From: JAJAZB01 sp964244295
GTDB lineage: Bacteria > Bacteroidota > Bacteroidia > Cytophagales > Spirosomataceae
Assembly (NCBI GenBank): GCA_964244295.1
Contig: CAXTIG010000052.1
Location: forward strand, 1 to 41,971
Direction: 5' to 3'
DNA length: 41,971 bases
Shown: positions 1 through 9,243 of the stretch, piece by piece
Layout of the letters: every line of letters starts with the position of its first letter
Numbering within the stretch: the stretch's first letter is position 1
Notes under the pieces: model-generated
What the model saw: the letters and a program-made list of their open reading frames with translations, nothing else
Database searches by the model: none
What the model was told of the DNA's origin: nothing
Position numbers and translations under genes: made by a program

Positions 1-69
1 CATGGGTGGTCAAGTTAACGATTGCATACTTGACACACTTTACTGAACACTCTCGTTTACCGACCCGCA

Positions 70-131
70 AACCGTTGAAACGGTTCCCGCCCAATGCCGA
101 CTGCCTTTCTTCCCCTGATTAAAATCAGGGG
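70..131. repeat. Two adjacent short hairpins downstream of susD
   Basis: Two perfect inverted repeats lie beyond the 3' end of the first susD gene. The first, at 70-85, pairs AACCGTT with AACGGTT across a 2-nt loop. The second, at 112-131, pairs CCCCTGATT with AATCAGGGG across 2 nt. Neither is followed by a clear T-tract on the minus strand, so an intrinsic terminator is possible but not proven. A REP-type intergenic repeat is the alternative. Nothing that looks coding is visible in 1-201. Confidence 0.5.
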
Positions 132-201
132 CTAATAACCTTGTCCTACACCCTCCTGATGCCAGGCATGTTCCTCCGTCTGCGTTGCGGTTACTTCGCC
201 A

Positions 202-1674
202 TCAATACCCCGGATTCTGCGTCAGTTGCCGGTTGATCAGCAGTTCATCCTGCGCAATAGGAAAGATCAACCGATTCTCCGTTACGTTGTACGTGGTAGG
301 CAGTAAATACGGGCGGATTTGCTTTTGTTTCGCGCCAAACGCCGTTAGTACGGGGATCGCCTGACCGGTGCGAACCAGGTCGAGCCAGCGGTGATTCTCG
401 AAGGCCAACTCCACCCGGCGTTCCCTGGCAAGGGCATCGCGCAGGGTGGCCTGCGTGGTGGCCGTGGTGGCGGCCAACCCGGCCCGCACCCGCACCTGAT
501 TGAGGAGCGGAAGGGCTTCCGCCGATTTCCCCTGTTCGTTCAGGCACTCGGCCAGCAGCAGCAGCGCGTCGGCGTAGCGGTACACGGGCCAGTTGTTGTT
601 GGTGTTGTTAAACTGCGCGTGGGGGTGAAGGTATTTCTTCACGAACGGTTGCGCCACCGCTACGCCCGCCGGATTGACGTACCCATCGGCAATCGAAGCG
701 GCTTTGCGCTTGTCGCCGGGTTCGTAGGCGGCGATCAGGTCGTCGGTCGGAATATTCCAGTCGCCAATGGTCTGGCTGTTGCCCGTTTGCCCCGTGATGT
801 TTTTGGTGTCGGTGACCCCCGGCGCGAACTGATACGCAAAATTGCTTTGTACGCCCTGAGGTCCCTGCAAATACTGGACTTCAAAAATCGACTCGGCGTG
901 GTTTTTATTGGCCGGATCAAACACCGCCGCGTAGTCGGGCAGCAGGCTGTAACCCAGGGTCGTTACGTCTTTGAGCACTTTTTCGGCATCGGCGTATTGC
1001 TTCAGCGTCATGTACACGTACCCCAGGAGCATCTTGGCCGCTCCCTGCGTGGCCTGCCCCTTGACCGCCTGCGTTTTGGGCAGCAGGGTGGCCGCATCCG
1101 TCGCATCGGCGATGATCTGTTTGTACACATCCGCCGCCGACGAACGCGGCAGGGCCGTTTCGGCAACGCTCGCGACTTCGGTCAAATGCAGCGGAACGCC
1201 CCCGAAGTACTGAACCAGATCGAAGTAATAAAACGCCCGTAGAAACGCCGCCTGGCCTTTCAGGTTGCTTTTGGCCGCTGCGGGGATCGAGGCCGCGTCG
1301 ATTCGTTGCAACACGGCGTTGGCTTTGGCAATCCCCGAGTAATCGTTGATGTATTTATTGTACGGGTACCGGTTGGTGGCCACGTCGGTAAAGGTGGCAA
1401 TATTTTCTTTTTCAACAATTTGCCCACCCCGGTTGCTGGTATTCAGGAGGTAATACGTGTTGTCCGAGCGCATCTCGCCCATCACGTAGGCGTCGCTGTA
1501 TAAACTTTGCAGCGGACGGTAGGTGCCCGTTACGGCTTTCGAGAAATCGTCTTCGGTAACAAAAAAGTTGGCTACCGATACGGCCGTTTGCGGAGCTAAT
1601 TCCAGAAAGGATTGGCTACAGGAACTCAAGAGAAAAAGCCCCAATCCAACGGGTAAAATCTGATTTGGTTTCAT
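202..1674 (-). CDS. SusD/RagB-family outer-membrane glycan-binding lipoprotein
   Basis: A 490-aa SusD-like protein that would sit on the outer face of the outer membrane, capping its SusC partner and delivering oligosaccharide (or another nutrient) to it. The N-terminus is a lipoprotein signal with lipobox LLSSC, so the lipidated residue is Cys19. The middle holds TPR-like helices (around residues 120-240, with AAFLRAFYYFDLVQYFGG typical of the family). The C-terminal part carries the RYADALLLLAECLNEQG and ERRVELAFENHRWLDLVRTG motifs of SusD/RagB, and the protein ends in QNPGY like most family members. It begins 33 bp after the upstream susC stop on the same strand, so both are probably one transcript. 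Substrate cannot be read from the sequence; the neighbouring sugar isomerase suggests a pentose- or deoxyhexose-containing compound (inference). Confidence 0.93.
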   Translation of the reverse strand: MKPNQILPVGLGLFLLSSCSQSFLELAPQTAVSVANFFVTEDDFSKAVTGTYRPLQSLYSDAYVMGEMRSDNTYYLLNTSNRGGQIVEKENIATFTDVATNRYPYNKYINDYSGIAKANAVLQRIDAASIPAAAKSNLKGQAAFLRAFYYFDLVQYFGGVPLHLTEVASVAETALPRSSAADVYKQIIADATDAATLLPKTQAVKGQATQGAAKMLLGYVYMTLKQYADAEKVLKDVTTLGYSLLPDYAAVFDPANKNHAESIFEVQYLQGPQGVQSNFAYQFAPGVTDTKNITGQTGNSQTIGDWNIPTDDLIAAYEPGDKRKAASIADGYVNPAGVAVAQPFVKKYLHPHAQFNNTNNNWPVYRYADALLLLAECLNEQGKSAEALPLLNQVRVRAGLAATTATTQATLRDALARERRVELAFENHRWLDLVRTGQAIPVLTAFGAKQKQIRPYLLPTTYNVTENRLIFPIAQDELLINRQLTQNPGY

Positions 1675-1707
1675 GATCGACGTGCGTTTTGAGACGTGGG
1701 GAGTGGT

Positions 1708-4700
1708 TTAGTTCAGGTTCATGTTCACCCCAAAACTGATGGTGCGGGGTACTGGGTACGAGGTGTAGTCAACGCCCTGCACCAGGGCGTTGGTACCGCT
1801 GTCGTTTACTTCGGGATTAGCGCCCTTGTAATTGGTGAATACGAAGGCCTGCTGCACGCTGGCGTACGCCCGGACGCTCCGGAGGTAGTTGTTGGTGCGC
1901 AGCGGAAACGTGTACCCCAGCGTAATGTTCTTGACGGTGAGGTAGCTACCGTCGGTCACCCAGCGGGAGTTGGTCGTGCGGGCCAGACCCGAACTCACCA
2001 CCGCCCGTGGATGAACCCCGTCGCCGGGGTCCTGCACCGATTTCCAGCGCCGGGCCACGTCACTGGTTACGTTGAAAACCCCGTCCAGGTTCTGGATGTA
2101 CTCCAGCGTGCGGTTCTGGATGTCATTGCCAACCTGACCGGCCATGACCACGCCCAGGTCGAGGTTGCCGTACGACAGGGTGTTGGTCATGCCGTACACC
2201 GCCTTCGGGTTGGGATTCCCGATGATGGTCTTGTCGGCTACCGTGATGACGCCGTCGCCGTTCAGGTCGGCGTATTTCACCGTGCCCACCATCGAGGGGC
2301 CGTCGGTGCCCAGGTACTTGGGCGAACTGTTGAATTCCTCCTGCGTTTTGTAAATGCCCAGGAATTGATAGCCGTAAAACGACCCGATGGGGCTACCAAT
2401 CTGCGTGATGTTCGGCCCGTTGGCGTCGCTTCTGGGCAGCGCGGGGGTATACGGCCCTAAATCGAGCACGTTATTTCGGATGAAGGTGACGTTGAAATCG
2501 GTGGACCACCGAAGTTTGCCGGTGAGGTTCTGGGTGCTGATGGCAAATTCGTGCCCCCGGAATTCAAACTTCCCGACGTTGTCGGTGATGCTGCCAAAGC
2601 CCGACTCGCGGGGGACGCCCACGTTGAGCAGCATGTCGGAAGTGGTTTTGTAGAAGTAATCGTAGGTGAGGAAAATCCGGCCTTTCAGCAAGCCAATGTC
2701 CGCGCCAATGTCGAGTTGCGTTGATTTTTCCCAGCTCAGGTTGTTGTTGCCAATGTTCGATACCGTCGTGCCATTGCCCAGCGCATTGTTGAACGGGTAA
2801 TTGGTCGCCGTGGCCCGGGCCAGGTAGCCGTAGTTGCCAATGTTAAAATTACCGTTCAGCCCGTAGCCCGCCCGCAGTTTCAGGCTTGAAATGACGGGTA
2901 TCCGGGCCATGAAGGGTTCGTCGGATACGTTCCAGCCGGCCGATAGGGCCGGGAAATTCCCGTACTTGGCATTGGGCGCGAATCGCGAGGAACCATCCCG
3001 CCGGAACGACGCCGAGAGCAGGTATTTCCCTTTGTAGTTGTAGTTTAGGCGCGAAACAAACGACACCAGCGACCACTCCTGCACGTCGAAGCTCGGGCTG
3101 AACTGCGTACCGGCGTTCAGCGTCTGAATTTTATCATTGGCAAAACCCGTCGCGCTGATGTTACCAAAATCCTGGCGGAATTTCTGCGCGGTATACCCCA
3201 CCAGCGCATCGAAGGTATGGTTGCCAACGCTTCGCTGGTACGTCAGGGTATTCTCAGTCAGCCAGGAGTAGAAAATGTTGTTTCGCTGGGTGGCACTCGT
3301 CTGAATGGGCGGTGCCGAAAACAGGCCCCCGGAGGTCGAAGGGGTGAAGCTGTTGAACTGCTCGTTGGTGTAGTCGATGTTGATCGACGACTTAAAGTTC
3401 AGGTTTTTAAGCGGTTCCAGGTTGAGATAGGCATTCGACAGAATGCGCCCCGTTCGGGTGTTGTTTTTCACGATCTGAACGACATTGTACCAGTTTGGAT
3501 TCGGAAACAGGCCGGGTGAGGTAGCCGTGAGGGGCAGCGATCCGTCGGGATTAATGGCCGGAGCAAGCGGCGAGGTAGCAATCGCGCTTTGGATGATGCC
3601 CCCGCCGAAAATATTACCGTCCGAATTGGGCGTGTCGTTGGTGGCGAAGCTGGGTGCAATGTTTACGCCAACGGTCAGTTTGTCGTTGACCCGGTAATCC
3701 GAATTGAGCCGGGCCGAATAGCGTTTGTAGTTTGAATTCAACAGCACCCCGTCCTGACTGATGTACCCCAGGGTGGCCGCCGTGCTGAGTTTGTCTTTGC
3801 TGCTGGTCAGCGACAGGCTGTAGCTCTGAATGGGCGCGGTGCGCAGCAGTAAATCGTACCAATTGGTGCCTTGTCCGGCGTACTGCGCTGGGTTCTGGTA
3901 TTCAGTCGGAATGCTGGTGGCCTGACCGAGCCTGATTTTTTCCTGAAATACTTCATTCTCGTACTGCGCGAATTCCTGGGCGTTCATCATGTCGGGTCGA
4001 CCCCGCTCCGGAACCTGCTGCACACCGTAAAAGGCATTGAAACTCACGCTCGACCGGCCCTCGGTGGCCCGTCTGGTCGTAATCAGTACGACGCCGTTGG
4101 AGGCCCGCGAGCCGTACAGCGCCGTGGCCGATGCGTCTTTCAGAATCGAAAACGCTTCGATTTCGTCGGGGTTGATGTTGCTGATGTCGCCCACGATCGG
4201 GAAGCCGTCGACCACGTAGAGCGGCTGGCTGCTGCCACTGATGGAAGCCGCCCCCCGAATCCGGATCGACATCCCCCGGCCCGGAATCCCGGTGTTTTGC
4301 AGAATCTGAACGCCCGGTGTTTTCCCCTGGAGTTTCTGCGCAAACTGCGTCACGGGGATGTCTCTGATTTCCTGAGCGCCAACGGTAGCCACGGCTCCGG
4401 TTACATCGGCCCGCCGCTGGGTGCCGTAGGCCACCACCACCACTTCGTTCAACGATTTGGCGTCGGGAGTCAGCGATACATCGACCGAGTTGCGGTTGGC
4501 AAGCGCCACTTCCTGGGTCACGTAGCCGATAAACGAAAAAACCAATGTGCCGTTTCCGTCGCTGACGGTGAGGTTATACGCTCCCTGCGCGTCGGTAACC
4601 GTGCCAGTCGTTGTTCCCTTCAGCAAGACGTTTACGCCAGGCAATCCCGCGTTGTTGTCGGCGGCCGTGACCCGACCGCTGACCTGAACGGTTCTTGCCA

Positions 4701-4827
4701 CGCCGGATTGCCCCCGGGCGATCGTACTGGGCAAGAACAGCCACCAAACCAAAGGCAGCAGGCAAAAAGACAGCCACCGTCGCTGCTGACGACGGGCCGA
4801 TCCGGTTGATTGGTCCATGTGTTTCAT
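1708..4827 (-). CDS. SusC/RagA-family TonB-dependent outer-membrane transporter
   Basis: A TonB-dependent importer of about 1039 aa. A signal peptide is followed by a carboxypeptidase-regulatory-like domain (VSGRVTAADNNAGLPGVNV, then VFSFIGYVTQEV) and the SusC-type plug, which opens with LNEVVVVAYGTQRRADVTGA and contains YVVDGFPI and LKDASATALYGSRASNGV. A long beta-barrel region ends in an aromatic-poor but family-typical strand (TISFGVNMNLN). No STN domain is present, unlike the second SusC in this window. I chose the ATG at 4827 (MKHMDQ...) because a basic stretch and hydrophobic core follow directly. An in-frame ATG at 4878 overlaps the isomerase stop as TGATG and would add 17 residues, so coupled translation from there remains possible. 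Together with the susD gene it forms the import complex of the isomerase operon. Confidence 0.92.
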   Translation of the reverse strand: MKHMDQSTGSARRQQRRWLSFCLLPLVWWLFLPSTIARGQSGVARTVQVSGRVTAADNNAGLPGVNVLLKGTTTGTVTDAQGAYNLTVSDGNGTLVFSFIGYVTQEVALANRNSVDVSLTPDAKSLNEVVVVAYGTQRRADVTGAVATVGAQEIRDIPVTQFAQKLQGKTPGVQILQNTGIPGRGMSIRIRGAASISGSSQPLYVVDGFPIVGDISNINPDEIEAFSILKDASATALYGSRASNGVVLITTRRATEGRSSVSFNAFYGVQQVPERGRPDMMNAQEFAQYENEVFQEKIRLGQATSIPTEYQNPAQYAGQGTNWYDLLLRTAPIQSYSLSLTSSKDKLSTAATLGYISQDGVLLNSNYKRYSARLNSDYRVNDKLTVGVNIAPSFATNDTPNSDGNIFGGGIIQSAIATSPLAPAINPDGSLPLTATSPGLFPNPNWYNVVQIVKNNTRTGRILSNAYLNLEPLKNLNFKSSINIDYTNEQFNSFTPSTSGGLFSAPPIQTSATQRNNIFYSWLTENTLTYQRSVGNHTFDALVGYTAQKFRQDFGNISATGFANDKIQTLNAGTQFSPSFDVQEWSLVSFVSRLNYNYKGKYLLSASFRRDGSSRFAPNAKYGNFPALSAGWNVSDEPFMARIPVISSLKLRAGYGLNGNFNIGNYGYLARATATNYPFNNALGNGTTVSNIGNNNLSWEKSTQLDIGADIGLLKGRIFLTYDYFYKTTSDMLLNVGVPRESGFGSITDNVGKFEFRGHEFAISTQNLTGKLRWSTDFNVTFIRNNVLDLGPYTPALPRSDANGPNITQIGSPIGSFYGYQFLGIYKTQEEFNSSPKYLGTDGPSMVGTVKYADLNGDGVITVADKTIIGNPNPKAVYGMTNTLSYGNLDLGVVMAGQVGNDIQNRTLEYIQNLDGVFNVTSDVARRWKSVQDPGDGVHPRAVVSSGLARTTNSRWVTDGSYLTVKNITLGYTFPLRTNNYLRSVRAYASVQQAFVFTNYKGANPEVNDSGTNALVQGVDYTSYPVPRTISFGVNMNLN

Positions 4828-4877
4828 TGTTGCTTGGGTGATAAAAGGTGAATGAAAAAAGCAAAGCGCGTCCGTCA

Positions 4878-6362
4878 TCAACAGACCTGGATGACGTCAA
4901 TCTGAATCAGTTCTCCCAGCTTTCGGAGTTTCGGGCCTAGGTGGCCAATGCCCACCGCGCAATGGTGCGACGGGCCGTGCCGGTTCCAGCGTTCGACAAA
5001 TTCGCGCGCACCCGGAGGAAACCGATACCGGCTGTTGGTGTTCCCGATTTCCAGCACCGGACCAGCCACGGCTTCCCCTTCGGCCACCAGGAGCATCAGT
5101 TTTCCGGTGCCCGTTTCGACGACCGACAGCAGCGTGACCGGCCCCGTTTGCACCGACATTTCTACCGAAAGTCCGGCCCCTACCTTGCCGTGGTACACTT
5201 GCAAGGGCCGCACTTTCGTTTTTCCCTCGGCAATCCGGATGTGGCCCGGTCCGTCGTGACCCATCAGCACGACATCGTCCCGGTAATCGATGGCGTAGTA
5301 CTCCGTGAAGGATCCGCCTGCCCCGAAACAATCCAGAATCTTCATGGCCTGGGCGTTTTTGATTTCATATTCTCCGGCCACGGGAATGCCCCGCGCGGTG
5401 AGCAACGACGTTCCCAGAATGATCGAACTCATCGTGTCGGCATTGGCCGGATTGCCAGTGCCTTTGTGGTAGTAGGCCATCGACCCCAATCCGTGGCGTT
5501 CCACCAGGCTATCCAGCGCGACGGAGGTGCGGGCCGCCCGTTCTAATTCGCTGACCAGGCAATCGGGCTGCACGTCGAATTGCTCCCGAAACTCGACCAC
5601 CCGGGCCTGAATGGCTTTGTTACCCACCTCCGCCCTCAGAGCCGAAAGCTCGTCAACTTCGAGAATGGCGATGTGTCCCCCGAACGTGATGAGCTGTAGG
5701 GTAGGGTCGGAGTAGATGTCGAGCATCCCACCGTAGTAGTTGCCCATCAGACCGAGGCGGTTGTGGGCCATGACCTGCGCCACCCGGGCGGCTTCAATCC
5801 ATTCATCGATTTGCTGCCAGGCGATGGGGTCGTCGTAGAGCATCCCCGTCACCTGGTGAACGGCCCGGCCCGCCCGGCGGAACACGTTGGCAATTTCGGG
5901 TACGGGGCAACCGCCGCAGTAGGCCAGCCACTCGCCCGTCATGCGCGTGCGGTCGTTGAGCCGGTTGAACCACGCGTAGTCAATGGCGGGTCCGGGAGCG
6001 AGATTCAATAAAACGACCGGTACGTTGGCCCGCCGAACCACGGGCAGTACCGTAGCGGAAAGGGCATACGTGGTAACGTAAATAAACAGAATGTCGATGT
6101 CGGCCTGACGAAACTGATGCCCCGCCTGCATGGCTTTCTCAGGCGTATCGACCAGGCCCAGGTTAACTATTTTGGCGGTGGGTCGCTGAAGCCGTTGCTC
6201 CACCACGTGTACATACTCCAGCAGCCGACTTTCCAACCCTTCAAACTGCGGCCAATACGCATCAAGTCCGATTCCAAACAGGCCAATGGTAAGCGGATAC
6301 GGTCGGTTTAGCGGCGACCGCTGGCTGACATGATTGGATGAGGGGTGCGTAAACGTCTGCAT
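4878..6362 (-). CDS. L-arabinose/L-fucose isomerase family protein
   Basis: A 494-aa cytoplasmic protein of the AraA/FucI aldose-ketose isomerase superfamily. The N-terminal GLFGIGLDAYWPQFEGL resembles the start of AraA. The four metal-binding positions known from E. coli AraA appear to be kept: Glu331 (in AGEYEIK), Glu354 (in SFTEYYAID), His369 (in VLMGHDGPGH) and His466 or 467 (in GPSHHCAVG). The chemistry is therefore likely a Mn2+-dependent isomerisation of a sugar, but L-arabinose, L-fucose or another substrate cannot be told apart here. It is the first gene of a minus-strand operon with susC and susD, and an AraC regulator is divergent from it across 216 bp. No kinase or epimerase of the arabinose pathway is nearby, so the rest of the catabolic route must be encoded elsewhere. 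Confidence 0.85.
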   Translation of the reverse strand: MQTFTHPSSNHVSQRSPLNRPYPLTIGLFGIGLDAYWPQFEGLESRLLEYVHVVEQRLQRPTAKIVNLGLVDTPEKAMQAGHQFRQADIDILFIYVTTYALSATVLPVVRRANVPVVLLNLAPGPAIDYAWFNRLNDRTRMTGEWLAYCGGCPVPEIANVFRRAGRAVHQVTGMLYDDPIAWQQIDEWIEAARVAQVMAHNRLGLMGNYYGGMLDIYSDPTLQLITFGGHIAILEVDELSALRAEVGNKAIQARVVEFREQFDVQPDCLVSELERAARTSVALDSLVERHGLGSMAYYHKGTGNPANADTMSSIILGTSLLTARGIPVAGEYEIKNAQAMKILDCFGAGGSFTEYYAIDYRDDVVLMGHDGPGHIRIAEGKTKVRPLQVYHGKVGAGLSVEMSVQTGPVTLLSVVETGTGKLMLLVAEGEAVAGPVLEIGNTNSRYRFPPGAREFVERWNRHGPSHHCAVGIGHLGPKLRKLGELIQIDVIQVC

Positions 6363-6578
6363 GAGGGTATCAGAAAGAGCAACTGTTTATCAAAAAACAC
6401 AAATAACTAACGTTTGAACACTTTGAGTTTTATTGAATAAAAAGGGGCAAAATTTGAACAAGACCCCATCAGAACTTAGTATTCACAAAGAATTAGAAAG
6501 AATAATGCAAATAACAGGGGATGCTTTCTATCTTTACGCGTGGTATTTGATTATTAACCTGTCCTTTTTGATATAATC
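6363..6578. promoter_or_regulatory. Divergent control region between isomerase operon and araC-type gene
   Basis: This AT-rich 216-bp spacer must hold the promoters of both the minus-strand isomerase-susC-susD operon and the plus-strand regulator. Two identical octamers TTTGAACA occur at 6413-6420 and 6453-6460, 40 bp apart, roughly four helical turns. They are candidate half-sites for the adjacent AraC protein (inference). I could not find a convincing TAnnTTTG element for the operon; a weak TATCTTTA at 6529-6536 could serve the regulator. Confidence 0.4.
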
Positions 6579-7475
6579 ATGGACCTGTTTCGTAAGTACT
6601 ACCAGAAGGTGGTGATTGAAGAAGCCCTCCATAAGCCTAGTTGGGGCGTGGTGGTGCTGAACGTGGGTCATAACATTCACCCGCCGGGCGTCCGTTACCC
6701 CGATTATCAGCACCCCGGTGGGTACGTGTTCGACTGGGAAAAAGGGCGAACGCTGGAAGAATTTCAGTTGGTGTACATCTCGCGGGGGCAGGGCGTTTTT
6801 GAAGCCGAAGGGATGAAACCCACGCGCATTGAAGCCGGTACCGCGTTTTTGCTTTTCCCGGGCATCTGGCATCGCTACCGACCCTCCGAGGAAACGGGTT
6901 GGGAAGAGTTTTGGGTGGGTTTTAAAGGACCTTACGCCGAATACCTGATGCAACAGGCCTGTTTCCAGCCTGATAGCCCTCTGATCCGGATGGGGTTCAA
7001 CAGTGAGCTACTGCACATTCTGAAGCACTTGGTCGATACCATTCGGTTTGGCACGGATACGGCCGGGCCGTTGTCATCCTGCCTTACCATTCAAGTTCTG
7101 GCCCTGGTGTACGCCTCGGCCATTATGAGCAATCCAGAAGAGAGCCGACGCCACCAGCTTATTCATCAGGCCCGGTTCCGAATGCATGAGCACGAAGAGA
7201 GTGAACTGGACCTGCCACGGTTAGCCCAGGAAATGAATGTGGGCTACGTGTGGTTCCGGAAGGAATTCAAACGCGTGGTGGGAACGTCGCCGGGGCAGTA
7301 TCACCTGAACCTGCGCATCAAACGGGCCATGCAACTCCTCAAAGAAACGGACTTACCGGTCGGGCAGATTGCGGCTCAGTTGGGGTTTGAGTCGGATTTT
7401 CACTTTTCCAAAATTTTTAAGCAAAAGGCGGACGTATCGCCTTCGCAGTACCGGAAGCAGGCCATGCTAGGGTAG
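6579..7475 (+). CDS. AraC-family transcriptional regulator
   Basis: A 298-aa regulator. Roughly residues 1-170 form a cupin-like sensor domain, with EFQLVYISRGQGVFEAEG and a PGIWHRYRP motif typical of AraC ligand-binding barrels. Residues about 195-298 form the double helix-turn-helix. The second recognition helix region, QIAAQLGFESDFHFSKIFKQ followed by VSPSQYRKQ, matches the AraC/XylS signature closely. The ATG at 6579 is well placed after the spacer. Because it is divergent from the isomerase-susC-susD operon, it is the likely sugar-responsive activator of that operon. It has no signal peptide or membrane segment, so it would sense an intracellular sugar or intermediate. Its base composition is somewhat lower in GC than the neighbours, which is weak evidence at best for separate history. 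Confidence 0.92.
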   Translation: MDLFRKYYQKVVIEEALHKPSWGVVVLNVGHNIHPPGVRYPDYQHPGGYVFDWEKGRTLEEFQLVYISRGQGVFEAEGMKPTRIEAGTAFLLFPGIWHRYRPSEETGWEEFWVGFKGPYAEYLMQQACFQPDSPLIRMGFNSELLHILKHLVDTIRFGTDTAGPLSSCLTIQVLALVYASAIMSNPEESRRHQLIHQARFRMHEHEESELDLPRLAQEMNVGYVWFRKEFKRVVGTSPGQYHLNLRIKRAMQLLKETDLPVGQIAAQLGFESDFHFSKIFKQKADVSPSQYRKQAMLG

Positions 7476-7489
7476 CGCCTGACGGAGGT

Positions 7490-7604
7490 AAGTAATCGGA
7501 CAGAAATAAGTAAAAACAAGAAATAAGAAATTTAAAGGTCTTGAATTCAACGCTTTACATTTCTTATTTTTCATTTCTTGTTTACTTATTTCTGCCTGAT
7601 TACT
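7490..7604. terminator. Long imperfect inverted repeat between convergent genes
   Basis: The araC-type gene and the second susD converge here. The left arm (about 7491-7531) and right arm (about 7559-7604) pair over some 35-40 bp with a few gaps, and the right arm runs into the susD stop codon. Both arms are AT-rich and contain the 7-nt unit AAGAAAT (or its complement) in tandem. Position and symmetry fit a bidirectional terminator. The tandem-repeat make-up links it to similar intergenic palindromes elsewhere in the window. Confidence 0.6.
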
Positions 7605-9223
7605 CAGTACCCCGGATTCTGGCTCAGGCTAGGGTTAACGGCAAATGCCGACGTCGGAATCGGAAAAATGCGATGAGTGACGTCGGTGTCGGTTTTGAAA
7701 CCCCAGCTTCCTTCGTACTTCCCAAACCGGATCATGTCGTTGCGGTGCCAGGTCTCGGAGGCAAACTCCCGGCAGCGTTCGGCGTAAAGATCGTCCAGCG
7801 TGACGGCCGTCAGGGCGCCTGAGGTGGTGCGGTTGGCCCGCAGTTGGTTGACCAGCGACAGAGCCGTTTGCCCCTGGGTGGCCGTACCTCCGCGCAGAAG
7901 GGCCTCGGCTTTCATCAGAATCACGTCTGAATACCGGAAAACCGGTACGTCGTTGTTCTGGTTGCGGGAGGTCGAGGAGTTATCGGGGTAGAACTTGATG
8001 TTGCGGTACCCCATGTTCCAGGCGATTTCGTCGTTGCCACAATCGAAGGTGGTTACGTTTTGCCGCAACACAATCGTGGGCGTCAGGTTCACCTGATACG
8101 TGTACGGGGCGGAGCCATCCGAGCCGGTGTAGGTCTGGTCGTATCCTTTTTTGGTGGTGGTGACCGTCAGGGGAGTTACGCCATCGTTCATGAATTGCAG
8201 CCCCGCGAGCCACTGGTTGTTCCGAATGTCGTTGGGGTCTTTGAAATGAGCGTAAAACTCGGGCAGGGTACTCTCGGGGGCACTGGGTGTAAACGGCAGA
8301 TTGAATTTCTTCGTGGCCGACCGGGGTACATCGTAGCGGGAGTGGTACATCATGCCATTGGTGCCGGGCAGGGGCCCCGCCGCCGGGTCGTACGGAATGG
8401 CGAAGATGAATTCTCTCATTTGTGGCCCGTTGTTCGGGTAAAACATTTGCAGGTACGTGGCCCTGGGTTCGAGGGCGTAGAGGCCCGAATTGATGACGCT
8501 GTCGCAGGCCAGTACGCAGTCGTTGTAGCGTGGCGTGCCGGTGTAGTGTTCGGCGTTCAGGTACAGCTTGGCCAGCAGCGCAAAGCCCATAAACTTCGTG
8601 GCCCGGCCGTAGGTAGCCTGCCCGGTGGTGCGGCTCAGGTACGGCAGGGCGGCTTTCACTTCCGTTTCGATGAACCTGAACACCTCGGCGCGGGGAACCG
8701 TCGGGTGGGGGGTAAAATCGCCGTACGTGGTGTCAATCGGCACGTTGCCGTACAGGTCCATCAGCATGAAATAGGACAAGGCTCGTACCATTTTCAATTC
8801 GGCCAGGTTGGCGGGTTTGGTGGGTGAAGCCGCCGGGATGGTTTGGTTTAAAATGGAAAGCGCCTGGTTGGTGGTACCAATCACGGTGGAGAGCCAGTTC
8901 CAGCAACTGTTGGTCCAGCCGTGGTCTTTCGTCCAATTGTGGTAGTGCAGCATCCGGTAGTTCTGGTTGTCAAACCAGTTACCGCCCCGGGCGGGCAGAA
9001 TGGCCTCGTCGCTGCTCAGGCTCTGCATAAACCAGTAATCCAGGGAGAAGTTGCCGCGCAGGGCGGCATACGGCGGCCCCGAGGCCTGAATGAACTGCGC
9101 CGAAGTCTGTGGAAAAACATCGGGGGTGAGGGCCGTGCTGATGGGTACCTCGATGTCGTGGCAGGCCGTCATCAGGTACACCAGCAGGACTAAAAACGCG
9201 CCGGAAGCAGCTAACTTGTTCAT
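7604..9223 (-). CDS. SusD/RagB-family outer-membrane lipoprotein (second locus)
   Basis: A SusD-like binding lipoprotein of about 539 aa. I start it at the ATG at 9223, since MNKLAASGAFLVLLVYLMTAC is a textbook lipoprotein signal with lipobox LMTAC (Cys21). An in-frame TTG at 9247 overlaps the susC stop but would add residues ahead of the signal. Family motifs include the early WNWLSTVIGTTNQALSILN helix, ALSYFMLMDLYGNVPID, and the C-terminal VPVFRYSDVILMKAEALLRG. The chain ends in SQNPGY. It is the last gene of the sigma-fecR-susC-susD operon, so its synthesis should follow the transporter's own signal. Closely related proteins are often annotated as starch-binding outer membrane protein, but no specific substrate is visible here. 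Confidence 0.92.
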   Translation of the reverse strand: MNKLAASGAFLVLLVYLMTACHDIEVPISTALTPDVFPQTSAQFIQASGPPYAALRGNFSLDYWFMQSLSSDEAILPARGGNWFDNQNYRMLHYHNWTKDHGWTNSCWNWLSTVIGTTNQALSILNQTIPAASPTKPANLAELKMVRALSYFMLMDLYGNVPIDTTYGDFTPHPTVPRAEVFRFIETEVKAALPYLSRTTGQATYGRATKFMGFALLAKLYLNAEHYTGTPRYNDCVLACDSVINSGLYALEPRATYLQMFYPNNGPQMREFIFAIPYDPAAGPLPGTNGMMYHSRYDVPRSATKKFNLPFTPSAPESTLPEFYAHFKDPNDIRNNQWLAGLQFMNDGVTPLTVTTTKKGYDQTYTGSDGSAPYTYQVNLTPTIVLRQNVTTFDCGNDEIAWNMGYRNIKFYPDNSSTSRNQNNDVPVFRYSDVILMKAEALLRGGTATQGQTALSLVNQLRANRTTSGALTAVTLDDLYAERCREFASETWHRNDMIRFGKYEGSWGFKTDTDVTHRIFPIPTSAFAVNPSLSQNPGY

Positions 9224-9243
9224 CGGTTTTTCGGCTAAATTTT

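Noticed and set aside
6529..6536. TATCTTTA as the regulator's -7 element
   Set aside because: One mismatch to consensus and no -33 partner at the right distance; kept only as a remark.
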